A stretch of DNA of 64,000 nt from Myxocyprinus asiaticus (lineage: Eukaryota > Chordata > Actinopteri > Cypriniformes > Catostomidae). The stretch lies in the NCBI RefSeq assembly GCF_019703515.2, contig NC_059346.1, forward strand, positions 13,416,001 to 13,480,000, in the 5' to 3' direction. The position numbers and the translations under genes are program-made. Positions 12,856-23,727 of this stretch are shown here, piece by piece. The first letter of the stretch is position 1, and every line of letters starts with the position of its first letter. The notes beneath the pieces are model-generated. The model saw only the letters and a program-made list of their open reading frames with translations, was not told the origin of the DNA and searched no databases.

Positions 12856-13633
12856 CAGTGGTCCCAAAAAATATTTGGACACTTTTGGACCCTTAAGTCA
12901 ACTTAAATATTTAAGAATTATATTACATTAGATTAAAAAACATTTGCAAACTAATGGCTCTAGACAGTTTCTTAAAACTACTTTCACTTTTCTGAGACAT
13001 TTATGCAAAGTCTTTTTGGTGAATGTATGACGTCATTTCAGAATGTATGATGTCGAGTTCAAACAGGTGTCCTAGTGGAATAACCACAGATGTAGTTCAT
13101 CACATAAACTATGGACATGTTCCACTAAGTTTGACAGCCAGAAAGTGTTCAAAGTGTCTTCATTTCAAGCAATACATATATATATATATATATAAAATTT
13201 TGAAACATTACAAACTTCTTTTTATCAAATATTTTTTTTGAAAACTGTGTTTGTGTTCTATATTTGTGCTAAATTATTTCAAATAAAGAAAGACATTTAC
13301 ACATTAAAGCTGTAAGTACGCATTTTCTGTCTTTGCAAAACGGAATTGCAAAAATAAACATTGTTTTTAAAACAGCTTTCTGAAATTTTCTTTTTTGAAA
13401 CACAAAAGGAGATGCTAGGCAGAATGATGGATATCATCACTTTCATTGCATTTTTTTCATACAATGCAAATTAATGGTGACTGATGCTAACATTGATGCT
13501 AATCGTCGTCTTTTGTGTTCCACGGAAGAAAGTCATACGGGTTTAGAACACATGAGGGTGAGTACATGATAAAAAATTTTACTTTTTGGGTTATCCATCC
13601 CTTTAAGTGTTCAGATACTTTTTGGGGCCACTG
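12856..13633. mobile_element. Tc1/mariner-type MITE
   Basis: The left terminus is CAGTGGTCCCAAAAAATATT. The right terminus, reverse complemented, is CAGTGGCCCCAAAAAGTATC. TA dinucleotides flank at 12,854-12,855 and 13,634-13,635. No transposase is encoded. Its right portion is occupied by a hairpin MITE of family M1. Confidence 0.75.
13380..13606. mobile_element. Hairpin MITE (family M1) inside a Tc1-type MITE
   Basis: The arm ACACAAAAGGAGATGCTAGG is paired with TCTTTTGTGTTCC. The terminus is TTGGGTTATCCATCCCTTTA. It ends abruptly at the right TIR of the Tc1-type MITE. Confidence 0.65.
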
Positions 13634-13639
13634 TATATT

Positions 13640-13960
13640 ACATTCTGACACAATCTTTATCGCTAGCGATTTTTCAGGAGTCTCTTAATGTGTCCCTACC
13701 ATCCATACCCAAATCTACGGTAGTGTCTGAAAAACAAAAGCAAGAGGGTGTATTTTTTTATTCAGTGGAAACATTTGACTTTTCTTCCTTCAATAAGTGC
13801 TGTTTTTGTGCAACTGCTGAACGTGCGATCAGAATAAACTAATAAAACAGAGTCTTTTGTCTCTCATTATTCATCTTCTCTCCCTCCATTTCTCCTGTCA
13901 GTGTGTGACTCACCACAACAACTGAATCAGAGAAGCATTTAAGTGCAGGAACCAATTTTC
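13640..13960. other. Unique-looking DNA upstream of the candidate promoter
   Basis: No repeat recognised. Pyrimidine-rich patches occur near 13,870-13,900. Confidence 0.4.
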
Positions 13961-13967
13961 CCCACCG

Positions 13968-13975
13968 TATAAAAA
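13968..13975 (+). promoter_or_regulatory. Candidate TATA box
   Basis: TATAAAAA occurs at the upstream edge of a stretch that is markedly richer in CpG than its surroundings (about 13,960-14,400). A start of transcription about 30 bp downstream, near 13,997, would be expected. This is inference from motif and composition only. Confidence 0.3.
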
Positions 13976-13996
13976 CCACATGAGTACGAGAGCCGA

Positions 13997-14301
13997 GCAA
14001 TTACCAGCGACGATGACAGCTTTAGGGTGACGCTCGGGTCATAAATTTCTCACTCCGCATGCCGTTGGGACATTTCTACATGCTTTGGATATCAGGACGG
14101 CCTCCCGTAAATTGCAGAAACGTCTATTAGAATACCCATTCTGCCGTTCCTCTCTCCTTACCCATCAACTCACGCCGCCAGGGGAGCTAACCTAGAGCCG
14201 TGCTAACGGCGCCACCGTCATCAGAGTGAGTGCAACAGGGAGAAAAGAGGACTGCGAGGAGCTAATTTGCACAGGAGGAGGACAGCAGGGCTGAGGAGAT
14301 G
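13997..14301 (+). other. Candidate first exon ending in ATG before a splice donor
   Basis: The stretch retains many CpG sites (for example CGCCGCC, GGCGCCACCG, GACGCTCG), unlike the CpG-poor repeats around it. It ends GAGGAGATG followed by GTAAGG, a good donor. An exon ending exactly on a start codon in a fair initiation context (G at -3) is a known arrangement for first exons. The left border is set only by the possible TATA box. The downstream frame at 14,317-14,514 looks like chance. I do not recognise the gene. Confidence 0.3.
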
Positions 14302-14764
14302 GTAAGGAACCGCTGAATGGTCGAGAAAGCGGAGGATATGTCAGAGATACGGGCGAAGGCGCTGAAAATCCGAGGAGGAGGACCCGCGAGGCCTAATCAA
14401 TCAAAGAGTGTGTGTGTGGTGATTAAAAAGCACTCAGGTGGAATTTGTTACACTGAAGAGTTTTTTCTCCTCAAAGAAAGAAAAAGAGTTTGTGAATGGC
14501 AGACACTGAAATAGGAGTACAGATTAAGAAGTCTTGGAGCCAGTCGCTTCTTCGACTACAAAGATCATTTAAGTCTCGTTACCCCTGAATCATTGTACGA
14601 CCCAAAAAAGTGAACAGAACAAGATAGCACGTGGATTATTTGCATTGTGACATTATTTTCATGACAGTTAAACACATTTCCCAACAAAAATATCATAATT
14701 GAAAGAAATTCTCATTCTCATTTCTGTAATGTGGAAAAAACAGTAAGTTATTTAAATTGTAATG
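14302..14764. other. No recognised feature (possible start of an intron)
   Basis: CpG content falls off after about 14,400. No protein motif seen. Confidence 0.3.
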
Positions 14765-14766
14765 TA

Positions 14767-16350
14767 CAGGTGCATCTCAATAAATTAGAATGTCATGGAA
14801 AAGTTCATTTATTTCAGTAATTCAACTCAAATTGTGAAACTTGTGTATTAAATAAATTCAATGCACACAGACTGAAGTAGTTTAAGTCTTTGGTTCTTTT
14901 AATTGTGATGATTTTGGCTCACATTTAACAAAAACCCACCAATTCACTATCTCAAAAAATTAGAATATGGTGACATGCCAATCAGCTAATCAACTCAAAA
15001 CAGCTGCAAAAGTTTCCTGAGCCTTCAAAATGGTCTCTCAGTTTGGTTCACTAGGCTACACAATCATGGGGAAGACTGCTGATCTGACAGTTGTCCAGAA
15101 GACAATCATTGACACCCTTCACAAGGAGGGTAAGCCACAAACATTCATTGCCAAAGAAGCTGGCTGTTCACAGAGTGCTGTATCCAAGCATGTTAACAGA
15201 AAGTTGAGTGGAAGGAAAAAGTGTGGAAGAAAAAGATGCACAACCAACTGAGAGAACCGCAGCCTTATGAGGATTGTCAAGCAAAATCGATTCAAGAATT
15301 TGGGTGAACTTCACAAGGAATGGACTGAGGCTGGGGTCAAGGCATCAAGAGCCACCACACACAGACATGTCAAGGAATTTGGCTACAGTTGTCGTATTCC
15401 TCTTGTTAAGCCACTCCTGAACCACAGACAATGTCAGAGCCGTCTTACCTGGGCTAAGGAGAAGAAGAACTGGACTGTTGCCCAGTGGTCCAAAGTCCTC
15501 TTTTCAGATGAGAGCAAGTTTTGTATTTCATTTGGAAACCAAGGTCCTAGAGTCTGGAGGAAGGGTGGAGAAGCTCATAGCCCAAGTTGCTTGAAGTCCA
15601 GTGTTAAGTTTCCACAGTCTGTGATGATTTGGGGTGCAATGTCATCTGCTGGTGTTGGTCCATTGTGTTTTTTGAAAACCAAAGTCACTGCACCCGTTTA
15701 CCAAGACATTTTGGAGCACTTCATGCTTCCTTCTGCTGACCAGCTTTTTAAAGATGCTGATTTCATTTTCCAGCAGGATTTGGCACCTGCCCACACTGCC
15801 AAAAGCACCAAAAGTTGGTTAAATGACCATGGTGTTGGTGTGCTTGACTGGCCAGCAAACTCACCAGACCTGAACCCCATAGAGAATCTATGGGGTATTG
15901 TCAAGAGGAAAATGAGAAACAAGAGACCAAAAAATGCAGATGAGCTGAAGGCCACTGTCAAAGAAACCTGGGCTTCCATACCACCTCAGCAGTGCCACAA
16001 ACTGATCACCTCCATGCCACGCCGAATTGAGGCAGTAATTAAAGCAAAAGGAGCCCCTACCAAGTATTGAGTACATATACAGTAAATGAACATACTTTCC
16101 AGAAGGCCAACAATTCACTAAAAATGTTTTTTTTATTGGTCTTATGATGTATTCTAATTTTTTGAGATAGTGAATTGGTGGGTTTTTGTTAAATGTGAGC
16201 CAAAATCATCACAATTAAAAGAACCAAAGACTTAGACTACTTCAGTCTGTGTGCACTGAATTTATTTAATACACGAGTTTCACAATTTGAGTTGAATTAC
16301 TGAAATAAATGAACTTTTCCACGACATTCTAATTTATTGAGATGCACCTG
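14767..16350 (+). mobile_element. Tc1-like transposon, nearly intact, IR/DR ends
   Basis: The element spans 1,584 bp between TA duplications (14,765-14,766 and 16,351-16,352). Terminal inverted repeats of about 201 bp (14,767-14,967 and 16,150-16,350) start CAGGTGCATCTCAATAAATT and differ at only a few positions. Each TIR has an outer and an inner direct repeat: ATCTCAATAAATTAGAAT near the tip and ATCTCAAAAAATTAGAAT about 175 bp inside. This is the double-repeat layout of Sleeping-Beauty-type elements, to which transposase binds. One transposase gene fills the middle. Confidence 0.95.
15030..16070 (+). pseudogene. Tc1-like DD34E transposase with one nonsense codon
   Basis: A 346-residue cut-and-paste transposase frame is broken only by TGA at 15,249-15,251 (codon 74). 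The frame is otherwise continuous. CGA to TGA by CpG deamination is the likely cause, since Arg fits the basic context RKRCTTN-stop-ENRS. The first 70 residues form a helix-turn-helix (QTFIAKEAGCSQSAVSKHV). The catalytic triad reads FSDESK for the first Asp, FQQDLAPAHT for the second, and DLNPIENLWG for the Glu, with 34 residues between the second Asp and Glu. The protein ends GAPTKY as Tc1 family members do. ATG 15,030 is the first start; a second, in IMGKTADL, is also possible. The antisense frames are shadows. Confidence 0.93.
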
Positions 16351-16352
16351 TA

Positions 16353-16807
16353 TATATCATGGTAATATTTGTTGTACTTTCATTTATGCTGAAGTGAATG
16401 AAAAACATAATTACAGTATTTTTACTGTAATACAGTAAAACATACTGTTTTACAGTAATTCGAATCTAATACAAATCATAATTAAGAATGAGTATTACAA
16501 CTGTGTATGTGATTGGGGGAGGGGGCCTGAATTAACCACTTTTTATATGAATATCAAATGGTAAAAGAAGCCGTGAGTGACGTCACAGTGGTACTTACTT
16601 CTCATTGGTGGAGCTGGCCTTCCTCTGACAGAACATGGAGAGGGAGGAGGAGCCAGGCACTACTTCTTGCTTGATTTCCCATGCTGCCAGATTACTGGGC
16701 TTCACCACCATAAAATTAATGCCTTCCCCATACTGGACTCTAAGGAAATCAAGAACAGAAGTATTTAAGTACACTAAACAACACACCCTCATGCTTCTGC
16801 TTTTAGC
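16353..16807. other. No recognised feature
   Basis: A/T-rich DNA with short open frames on both strands that lack motifs. Confidence 0.4.
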
Positions 16808-17647
16808 CAGAGCTGTCAAAATTAACGTGTTAACGAATGCGATTAATTTAAAATGTTTAACGCATCAATTTTTCTAAATCGCAATTAACATATTTACCAA
16901 TTTTCACATTTGATTCTGAAATTTTATTCAGCTCCGTGTGAGTGCTGAACACTGGTTGAAATAGGATGGAACTTTTGTGATGTGTCCGGCGGGGACAATA
17001 CACTAATGCACACACCAGAAAGACACAACAGTGCCAATAGTCAAGTGATGGAGAAAGGTCCCCTTACAAAACAAACCAAGATGGAACTTGTGACCAAAAG
17101 AATTGTACTTTGCATCCTTTGTAGGTTGGAAATGTTACCACAGAAGCATAAGATGCTTCAAATGAATACACAACCTATGGAGGGACTAGTTCTTTCAATT
17201 AGTAAATTGCACGACCACACCTGCATTGATCGAGCATGAGAAACACAGTCAATCAAGATTAATCACATTTTTGAAGCTAACTTGCTAAAGCTTCTGTTCC
17301 TTTCTAAAGAAAACAAAATTATATGTTAGTGCTGGGTTCAGCAGTTTGTGTGGATGACACGCATATAATATGTATAAATAGGCAAGACAGTGACGGAGAT
17401 TAATTTGTAGCAAACACTGAACTAAATGCAGATCTGCAATAGTTAAAAATATTAACTTCCCCCACATATTATGGACATAACCTCATGCGTAATTTTTATT
17501 TTTTTTATGTTAATAAAGCATTGTTACATTTTGTTATGTTTTCTTTCCTAATAAGGAAATAAATGCATTTTGACAGGAAAAGTAGTATAGAGTCAAATTT
17601 CAGCACTTGATCGCGATTAGAACATTTTAAATCAACTGACAGCACTA
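16808..17647. mobile_element. Degraded hAT-type element
   Basis: The left end is CAGAGCTGTCAAAATTAACG. The right end, reverse complemented, is TAGTGCTGTCAGTTGATTT. ATTAA and GCGATTA repeats lie near both ends. I could not find a matching 8-bp target duplication, so the borders or the element are eroded. No transposase seen. Confidence 0.55.
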
Positions 17648-18560
17648 CAAATTATGCTTTCTACATGCTTATGCTTTTAATATTAACTTAATATTAACTT
17701 TATACAAATTACATTGAAACACATTTTTGCTTCTGATTTGAGAAATGTTATCCCCTAATCTAAACATATTGCTTTTTTTTATTTACTGTTTAATAAATAA
17801 TCAGCCACCACCAGGTATAAAATCCCTAGCAGATGACACACATTAATATTTAGTATTAATTCTACATGCAAATTTAGAAAAGCAACCACAGGGGGGTGGC
17901 AATCCCTCCTGTTCCTGTTGTCGTCTCATAAGACTGTTTTAAAACTCTCTGCAGAGTTTAGTACAGCACTGTGGAATTGCGTGATTTCAATACAGCAGAG
18001 CTAACACGCAAACATTAGTTAGCAGTTCAGGTTCGTCACTGCTGTTTTTGTGTATTTACATAGTTTCGAAAGTGCACTGTAAATATGTAGCTATTATTAT
18101 ATAACATGCATGTGTGAGAGTATGTGGAAATGCACAGTGTTTTACTGATAAACCAGTAGCCTGCTGACTAATCTATTTGTCACCTTGACAAGACACTGCA
18201 GACTTTATTAAAACACATCACTATTACTGTCTTTCAATGACCATGGACACAGCAGAGGGGAGATAACTTTACAAACACTGCCAGCAGCCTCCTTAACTCT
18301 CCACTTTTCTCTCACTTTATTCCAAGGGTTTAGCATTATTTATTTATTTATTTATTTTCAGCATGTTCTATTTGATGCCAGTAATATTGTGTTATGGCTT
18401 AAGATTTTCAAATCAAAAACATTTCACAATGCCTGAACACTCATCATAGCTACTGTTTCCTTTTTTTTCTACTGTAAACACACATATATAAAGAGAAAAA
18501 AAAAGGGAGGGAAAAGAGAATCACTGCATGAACTATGGGACACCACAGATGAACACCAGA
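17648..18560. other. No recognised feature
   Basis: The sequence looks unique. TTTA repeats lie near 18,340. No coding signal. Confidence 0.4.
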
Positions 18561-18562
18561 TA

Positions 18563-19810
18563 CACTATATTGCCAAAAGTATTCGCTCACCCATCCAAAT
18601 AATTGAATTCAGGTGTTCCAATCACTTCCATGGCCACAGGTGTATAAAATGAAGCACCTAGGCATGCAGACTGCTTCTACAAACATTTGTGAAAGAATGG
18701 GCCGCTCTCAGGAGCTCAGTGAATTCCATTGTGGTACTGTGATAGGATGCCACCTGTGCAACAAGTCCAGTCGTGAAATTTCCTCGCTACTAAATATTCC
18801 ACAGTCAACTGTCTGTGGTATTATAACAAAGTGGAAGCGATTGGGAATGACAGCAACTCAGCCACGAAGTGGTAGGCCACGTAAAATGACAGAGTGGGGT
18901 CAGCGGATGCTGAGGCGCATAGTGTGCAGAGGTCGCCAACTTTCTGCAGAGTCAATCGCTACAGACCTCCAAAGTTCATGTGGCCTTCAGATTAGCTCAA
19001 GAACAGTGCGTAGAGAGCTTCATGGAATGGGTTTCCATGGCCGAGCAGCTGCATCCAAGCCATACATCACCAAGTGCAATGCAAAGCGTTGGATGCAGTG
19101 GTGTAAAGCACGCCGCCACTGGACTCTAGAGCAGTGGAGACGCGTTCTCTGGAGTGACGAATCACGCTTCTCCATCTGGCAATCTGATGGACGAGTCTGG
19201 GTTTGGCGGTTGCCAGGAGAACGGTACTTGTCTGACTGCATTGTGCCAACTGTGAATTTTGGTGGAGGGGGGATTATGGTGTGGGGTTGTTTTTCAGGAG
19301 CTGGGCTTGGCCCCTTAGTTCCAGTGAAAGGAACTCTGAATGCTTCAGCATACCAGGAGATTTTGGACAATTCCATGCTCCCAACTTTGTGGGAACAGTT
19401 TGGGGATGGCCCCTTCCTGTTCCAACATGACTGCGCACCAGTGCACAAAGCAAGGTCCATAAAGACATGGATGAGCGAGTTTGGTGTGGAAGAACTTGAC
19501 TGGCCTGCACAGAGTCCTGACCTCAACCCGACAGAGGACCTTTGGGATAAATTAGAGCGAAGACTGCGAGCCAGGCCTTCTCATCCAACATCAGTGTCTG
19601 ACCTCACAAATGCGCTTCTGGAAGAATGGTCAAAAATTCCCATAAACACACTCCTAAACCTTGTGGAAAGCCTTCCCAGAAGAGTTGAAGCTGTTATAGC
19701 TGCAAAGGGTGGGCCGACGTCATATTAAACCTTATGGATTAAGAATGGGATGTCACTTAAGTTCATATGTGTCTAAAGGCAGGTGAGCCAATACTTTTGG
19801 CAATATAGTG
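18563..19810 (+). mobile_element. Tc1/mariner-like transposon, apparently intact
   Basis: The element is 1,248 bp between TA duplications (18,561-18,562 and 19,811-19,812). Short TIRs of about 28 bp begin CACTATATTGCCAAAAGTAT. The two ends differ at one visible base within that span (GTATTCGCTCAC against GTATTGGCTCAC). The TIRs lack the long IR/DR layout of the 14.8-kb copy, so this is a separate lineage. The transposase frame is open throughout. Confidence 0.95.
18697..19728 (+). CDS. Tc1-like DD34E transposase, open reading frame intact
   Basis: The 343-residue transposase has no stop or frameshift. I start at ATG 18,697 ([10 protein letters not shown]), where family-like sequence begins; ATG 18,649 in the same frame would add 16 residues. 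Residues about 1-50 form a paired-type helix-turn-helix ([14 protein letters not shown]), followed by a GRPR-type basic hinge (RSGRPRK) and a second helix-turn-helix ([12 protein letters not shown]). The catalytic core has WSDESRF for the first Asp, [10 protein letters not shown] for the second and [10 protein letters not shown] for the Glu, with 34 residues between the last two. A glycine-rich GGGGIMVWG loop lies between. It ends GGPTSY. It should cut at the TIRs and insert at TA. Whether it is active cannot be read from sequence; T before the catalytic Glu, where the window's other better-preserved copies have I, may matter. Confidence 0.95.
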   Translation: MGRSQELSEFHCGTVIGCHLCNKSSREISSLLNIPQSTVCGIITKWKRLGMTATQPRSGRPRKMTEWGQRMLRRIVCRGRQLSAESIATDLQSSCGLQISSRTVRRELHGMGFHGRAAASKPYITKCNAKRWMQWCKARRHWTLEQWRRVLWSDESRFSIWQSDGRVWVWRLPGERYLSDCIVPTVNFGGGGIMVWGCFSGAGLGPLVPVKGTLNASAYQEILDNSMLPTLWEQFGDGPFLFQHDCAPVHKARSIKTWMSEFGVEELDWPAQSPDLNPTEDLWDKLERRLRARPSHPTSVSDLTNALLEEWSKIPINTLLNLVESLPRRVEAVIAAKGGPTSY

Positions 19811-19812
19811 TA

Positions 19813-20569
19813 CCTCTAATAGTTTAGTGTGCTTGTATCAAACTAGGGCACTGTGAAACTTTATTTAATACTATGATGATATTCACATGGACAGCAAATT
19901 AATTAGTATGTTCCGTCAACTGAGTAAATTGTATAAATGTAAGTTATAAAAGCTGTACGCTGAAAAACAAAGAACATTTAACATATCTCTCTCACACACA
20001 CAGGGATGCAAATAGGTTACTGTGGTAAAAGAATGTGACCTTTAATGCCCAGAGACAGAGAGATTCATTAGAGGTATAAACATACAGCACTGCTCTATTC
20101 TGTGCATAATAAAATACAACACAGTATCCGGGATTTATACAAAGAATACAAATCTGAAATGTCTTTATGACAAAAAAAAAAAAAAACACCATTTCAAACC
20201 TGCACAAGTACAAAAATATCTAAAAGAACCTGTAAATATCATGACTAACAAGAAACGGCACAAATAACAAGTAGTGATACATCACACAGCTCTTCCTCTG
20301 ACATGGAAGACTGAAAGCCAGTTAACTGTCTGTCACTTTAACCCTTAAACGCATTCCTCGGGTCTTTAGAGACTCAGGACCTCATTCCAACCCCGTACCT
20401 CATACATTTTTTGGAGTTGTGCCAAAACCTCTTCTGTATTCCTCAATCTCTCTCTTATAAATAGTGTAAAAAAAAAAATTATAATAATAGCAAAAAATTT
20501 TTTTACAAAATTAAAACATTATAATGATTTAAGTAACAAAAGCGTATAGGGTCTCTAGAGACCCGAATG
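19813..20569. other. No recognised feature
   Basis: A/T-rich; a poly-A run near 20,171. No coding signal. Confidence 0.4.
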
Positions 20570-20571
20570 TA

Positions 20572-22201
20572 CAGTGCATCCGGAAAGTATTCACAGCGCT
20601 TCACTTTTTCCACATTTTGTTATGTTACAGCCTTATTCCAAAATGGATTAAATTCATTATTTTCCTCAAAATTCTACAAACAATACCCCATAATGACAAT
20701 GTGAAAGAAGTTTGTTTGAAATCTTTGCAAATTTATTAAAAATAAAAAACGAAAAAAAAAAAGAAAAAAAAATCACATGTACATAAGTATTCACAGCCTT
20801 TGCCATGACACTCAAAATTGAGCTCAGGTGCATCCTCTTTCCACTGATCATCCTTGAGATGTTTCTACAACTTGACTGGAGCCCACTTGTGGTAAATTCA
20901 GTTGATTGGACATGAATTGGAAAGGCACACACCTGTCTATATAAGGTCCCACAGTTAACAGTGCATGTCAGAGCACAAACCAAGCCATGAAGTCCAAGGA
21001 ATTGTCTGTAGACCTCCGAGAGAGGATTGTATAGAGGCACAGATCTGGGGAAGGGTACAGAAAACTTTCTGCAGCATTGAAGGTCCCAATGAGCACAGTG
21101 GCCTCCATCATCCATAAATGGAAGAAGTTTGGAACCACCAGGACTCTTCCTAGAGCTGGCCGCCTGGCCAAACTGAGCGATCGGAAGAGAAGGGCCTTAG
21201 TCAGGGAGGTGACCAAGAACCCGATGGTCACTCTGACAGAGCTCCAGCATTTCTCTGTGGAGAGAGGAGAACCTTCCAGAAGAACAACCATCTCTGCAGC
21301 ACTCCACCAATCAGGCCTGTATGGTAGAGTGGCCAGACAAAGCCACTCCTCAGTAAAAGGAACATGACAGCCCGCCTGGAGTTAGCCAAAAGGCACCTGA
21401 AGGACTCTCAGACCATGAGAAACAAAGATTGAACTCTTTGCCCTGAATGGCAAGCGTCATGTCTGGAGGAAACCAGGCACCGCTCATCACCTGGCCAATA
21501 CCATCCCTACAGTGAAGCATGGTGGTGGCAGCATCATGCTGTGGGGATGTTTTTCAGCGGCAGGAACTGGGAGACTAGTCAGGAATCGAGGGAAAGATGA
21601 ATGCAGCAATGTACAGAGACATCCTTGATGAAAACCTGCTCCAGAGCGCTCTGGACCTCAGACTGGGGCGAAGGTTCATCGTCCAACAGGACAACGACCC
21701 TAAGCACACAGCCAATATAACAAAGGAGTGGCTCTGGGACAACTCTGTGAATGTCCTTGAGTGGCCCAGCCAGAGCCCAGACTTGAACCCGATTGAACAT
21801 CTCTGGAGAGATCTGAAAATGGCTGTGCACCGACGCTCCCCATCCAACCTGATGGAGCTTGAGAGGTCCTGCAAAGAAGAATGGGAGAAACTGCCCAAAA
21901 ATAGGTGTGCCAAGCTTGTAGCATCATACTCAAATAGACTTGATGCTGTAATTGGTGCCAAAGGTGCTTCAACAAAGTATTGAGCAAAGGCTGTGAATAC
22001 TTATGTACATGTGATTTTTTTCGTTTTTTAATTTTAATAAATTTGCAATGATTTCAAACAAACTTCTTTCACATTGTCATTATGGGGTATTGTTTGTAGA
22101 ATTTTGAGGAAAGTAATGAATTTAATCAATTTTGGAATAAGGCTGTAACATAACAAAATGTGGAAAAAGTGAAGCGCTGTGAATACTTAACGGATGCACT
22201 G
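20572..22201 (+). mobile_element. Tc1-like transposon, IR/DR type, defective
   Basis: Flanked by TA (20,570-20,571 and 22,202-22,203). The TIRs are long (20,572-20,803 and 21,984-22,201) and begin CAGTGCATCCGGAAAGTATT at the left; the right tip reads CAGTGCATCCGTTAAGTATT. Outer and inner direct repeats share AAGTATTCACAGC, the Sleeping-Beauty-like layout. The left TIR is longer because of an expanded A-rich tract (about 20,740-20,770). The transposase inside is broken. Confidence 0.95.
20987..21983 (+). pseudogene. Broken Tc1-like transposase
   Basis: ATG 20,987 opens the frame (MKSKELSVDL), with TAG at codon 16 (21,032-21,034), probably from CAG. The helix-turn-helix follows (VPMSTVASIIHKWKKFG) and the frame runs to a stop at 21,365. 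The reading frame then shifts. Around 21,415-21,435 the W-S-D-E motif that holds the first catalytic Asp in the other two open copies is absent. The sequence passes directly from AGAAACAAAGATTGAACTC, consistent with a small deletion between AAACAA repeats. The 3' part (21,597-21,983, 128 residues) is open and keeps [10 protein letters not shown] and DLNPIEHLW with DD34E spacing, ending ASTKY. No active enzyme can be made. Confidence 0.92.
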
Positions 22202-22203
22202 TA

Positions 22204-22670
22204 TGTAAGAGTGTCTGAGTTTTTTCTGCACTTCCATGCATTAGATTTTTTATTAATATTTCATATCTATTTAAGTTTACTATCACAGGATATCTATTTC
22301 TTTATTACAAAAGAAATTAGTACCATATTCCTACAAACAAACACCATATCACTTTGATTTTCTGTGCAACAATGAATTATCAACAATGGTGAATTATCAG
22401 TATTCCATATTTGTGTACACATATATATTATACTTGTTATTTCTTACTCAAGGTGGCGCTGATGTTTCAGTGATTGATTTGATTTACATCTGCCATTGCT
22501 AGCTGATGTAGAAACAACATTGAAGTAAATTATAGCAAGTGTAACACATGAACAGTATGACATGACTATCGTCATTTGGGTGTACTACTGAAATAATGTA
22601 AGTTGTTCATCTATTTAGACTCAATAAGTACCTGAGAAAATACATATGTGTATCGTATGTGTAACATAAG
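22204..22670. other. No recognised feature
   Basis: A/T-rich; no motif found. Confidence 0.4.
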
Positions 22671-22961
22671 CAGGTTTGGGAGGGTTACTTTTGAAATGTA
22701 TTCCACTACAGATTACAGAATACATGCTGTAAAATGTCATTTGTAATGTATTCCGTTAGATTACTCAAGGTCAGTAACGTATTCTAAATACTTTGGATTC
22801 CTTCTTCAGCACTGGTAGATTTTTTTCACTTGTGTTGTTTCTAAAACAAGATAAATCAAATTGATCTTGTTTTAAGGATTTTTAGATATTTTTACAGGAT
22901 AACAATACAAAAATAAGATTTTTGCCCTAATATCAAAGGACTTACTAGAAAAAAGAAATTA
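22671..22961 (-). mobile_element. Truncated hAT end, same family as 5,342-6,423
   Basis: It begins CAGGTTTGGGAGGGTTACTT, matching the reverse complement of the right end of the 5.3-kb element, and continues through GTATTCCACTACAGATTACAG. It stops near 22,961, just before a SINE. The other end is missing. Confidence 0.65.
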
Positions 22962-22975
22962 TGATCCAACATGAT

Positions 22976-23287
22976 TTTTTGGTATTTTTATCCCCTTTTC
23001 TCCCAATTTGGAATGCCCAATTCCCACTAATTAGTAGGTCCTCGTGGTGGCGCGGTTACTCACCTGGTGGAGGACAAGTCTCAATTGCCTCCGCTTCTGA
23101 GACAGTCAATCCGAGCATCTTATCACGTGGCTCGTTGTGCATGACACCACGGAGACTCCGTATGTGGAGGCTCATGCTACTCTCCGCGATCCACGCACAA
23201 CTTACCACGCACCTCAACCACTAATCGCGATCATGAGGAGGTTACCCCATGTGACTCTACCCTCCCTAGTAACCGGGCCAATTCAGG
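22976..23287 (-). repeat. tRNA-derived SINE (family A), 5'-truncated
   Basis: Reverse orientation relative to the 4.2-kb copy: the tail (TATCCCCTTTTCTCCCAA) comes first and the body reads to CCTAGTAACCGGGCCAATT. The tRNA-like head with its A and B boxes is absent, as expected for incomplete reverse transcription. Confidence 0.85.
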
Positions 23288-23495
23288 ACACATCATTTGT
23301 ATGCTTATTTTCCTTATTTTGAAGCTCCAGCAGTTGTTGTGCTGTTTTAGGATATTTTGAGAATAGCAACATCTGGGTAAAATAGCCCTGCTTTCATACA
23401 TCCAAACACAACACAGCTGCTGCTCAACTCTTAAGCAACTTCACAGCTATTGTGTAACACAATAAAATCACATTCTAAATGTTTACGTCATTTTA

Positions 23496-23727
23496 GAGGT
23501 GGTGTGGCTAAGCGGTAAATATATGAGCTGGTAAATCAAAGGTTGTAGCTTCAAACCCCAAAAGGCATGATTCATGACCTACTACCATTATGTCCTTGAG
23601 CAAAGTGTGGGGTTGCTCCAGGGAGTGTCTGCCAAATGTAAATAATGGTACCAAATTGATAAAACCTTATCTGCACTGTATAAGTAGTTTTGGATAAAGG
23701 TGTCTGCCAAATGCATAAATGTAAATG
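23496..23727 (+). repeat. tRNA-derived SINE (family B, HAmo-like)
   Basis: The head is AGGTGGTGTGGCTAAGCGG. The body contains TGTCCTTGAGCAAAG, and the tail TTTGGATAAAGGTGTCTGCC ends ATGCATAAATGTAAAT. The tail matches the 3' end of the LINE copies at 35.0 and 47.2 kb. It resembles the cyprinid HAmo SINE from memory. The B box is decayed. Confidence 0.75.

Noticed and set aside
14317..14514. 65-codon open frame after the candidate donor
   Set aside because: Basic, low-information peptide; would lie in the intron if the donor is real, and shows no domain.
19020..19526. 168-codon open frame on the minus strand
   Set aside because: Antisense shadow of the intact Tc1-like transposase; no domain of its own.
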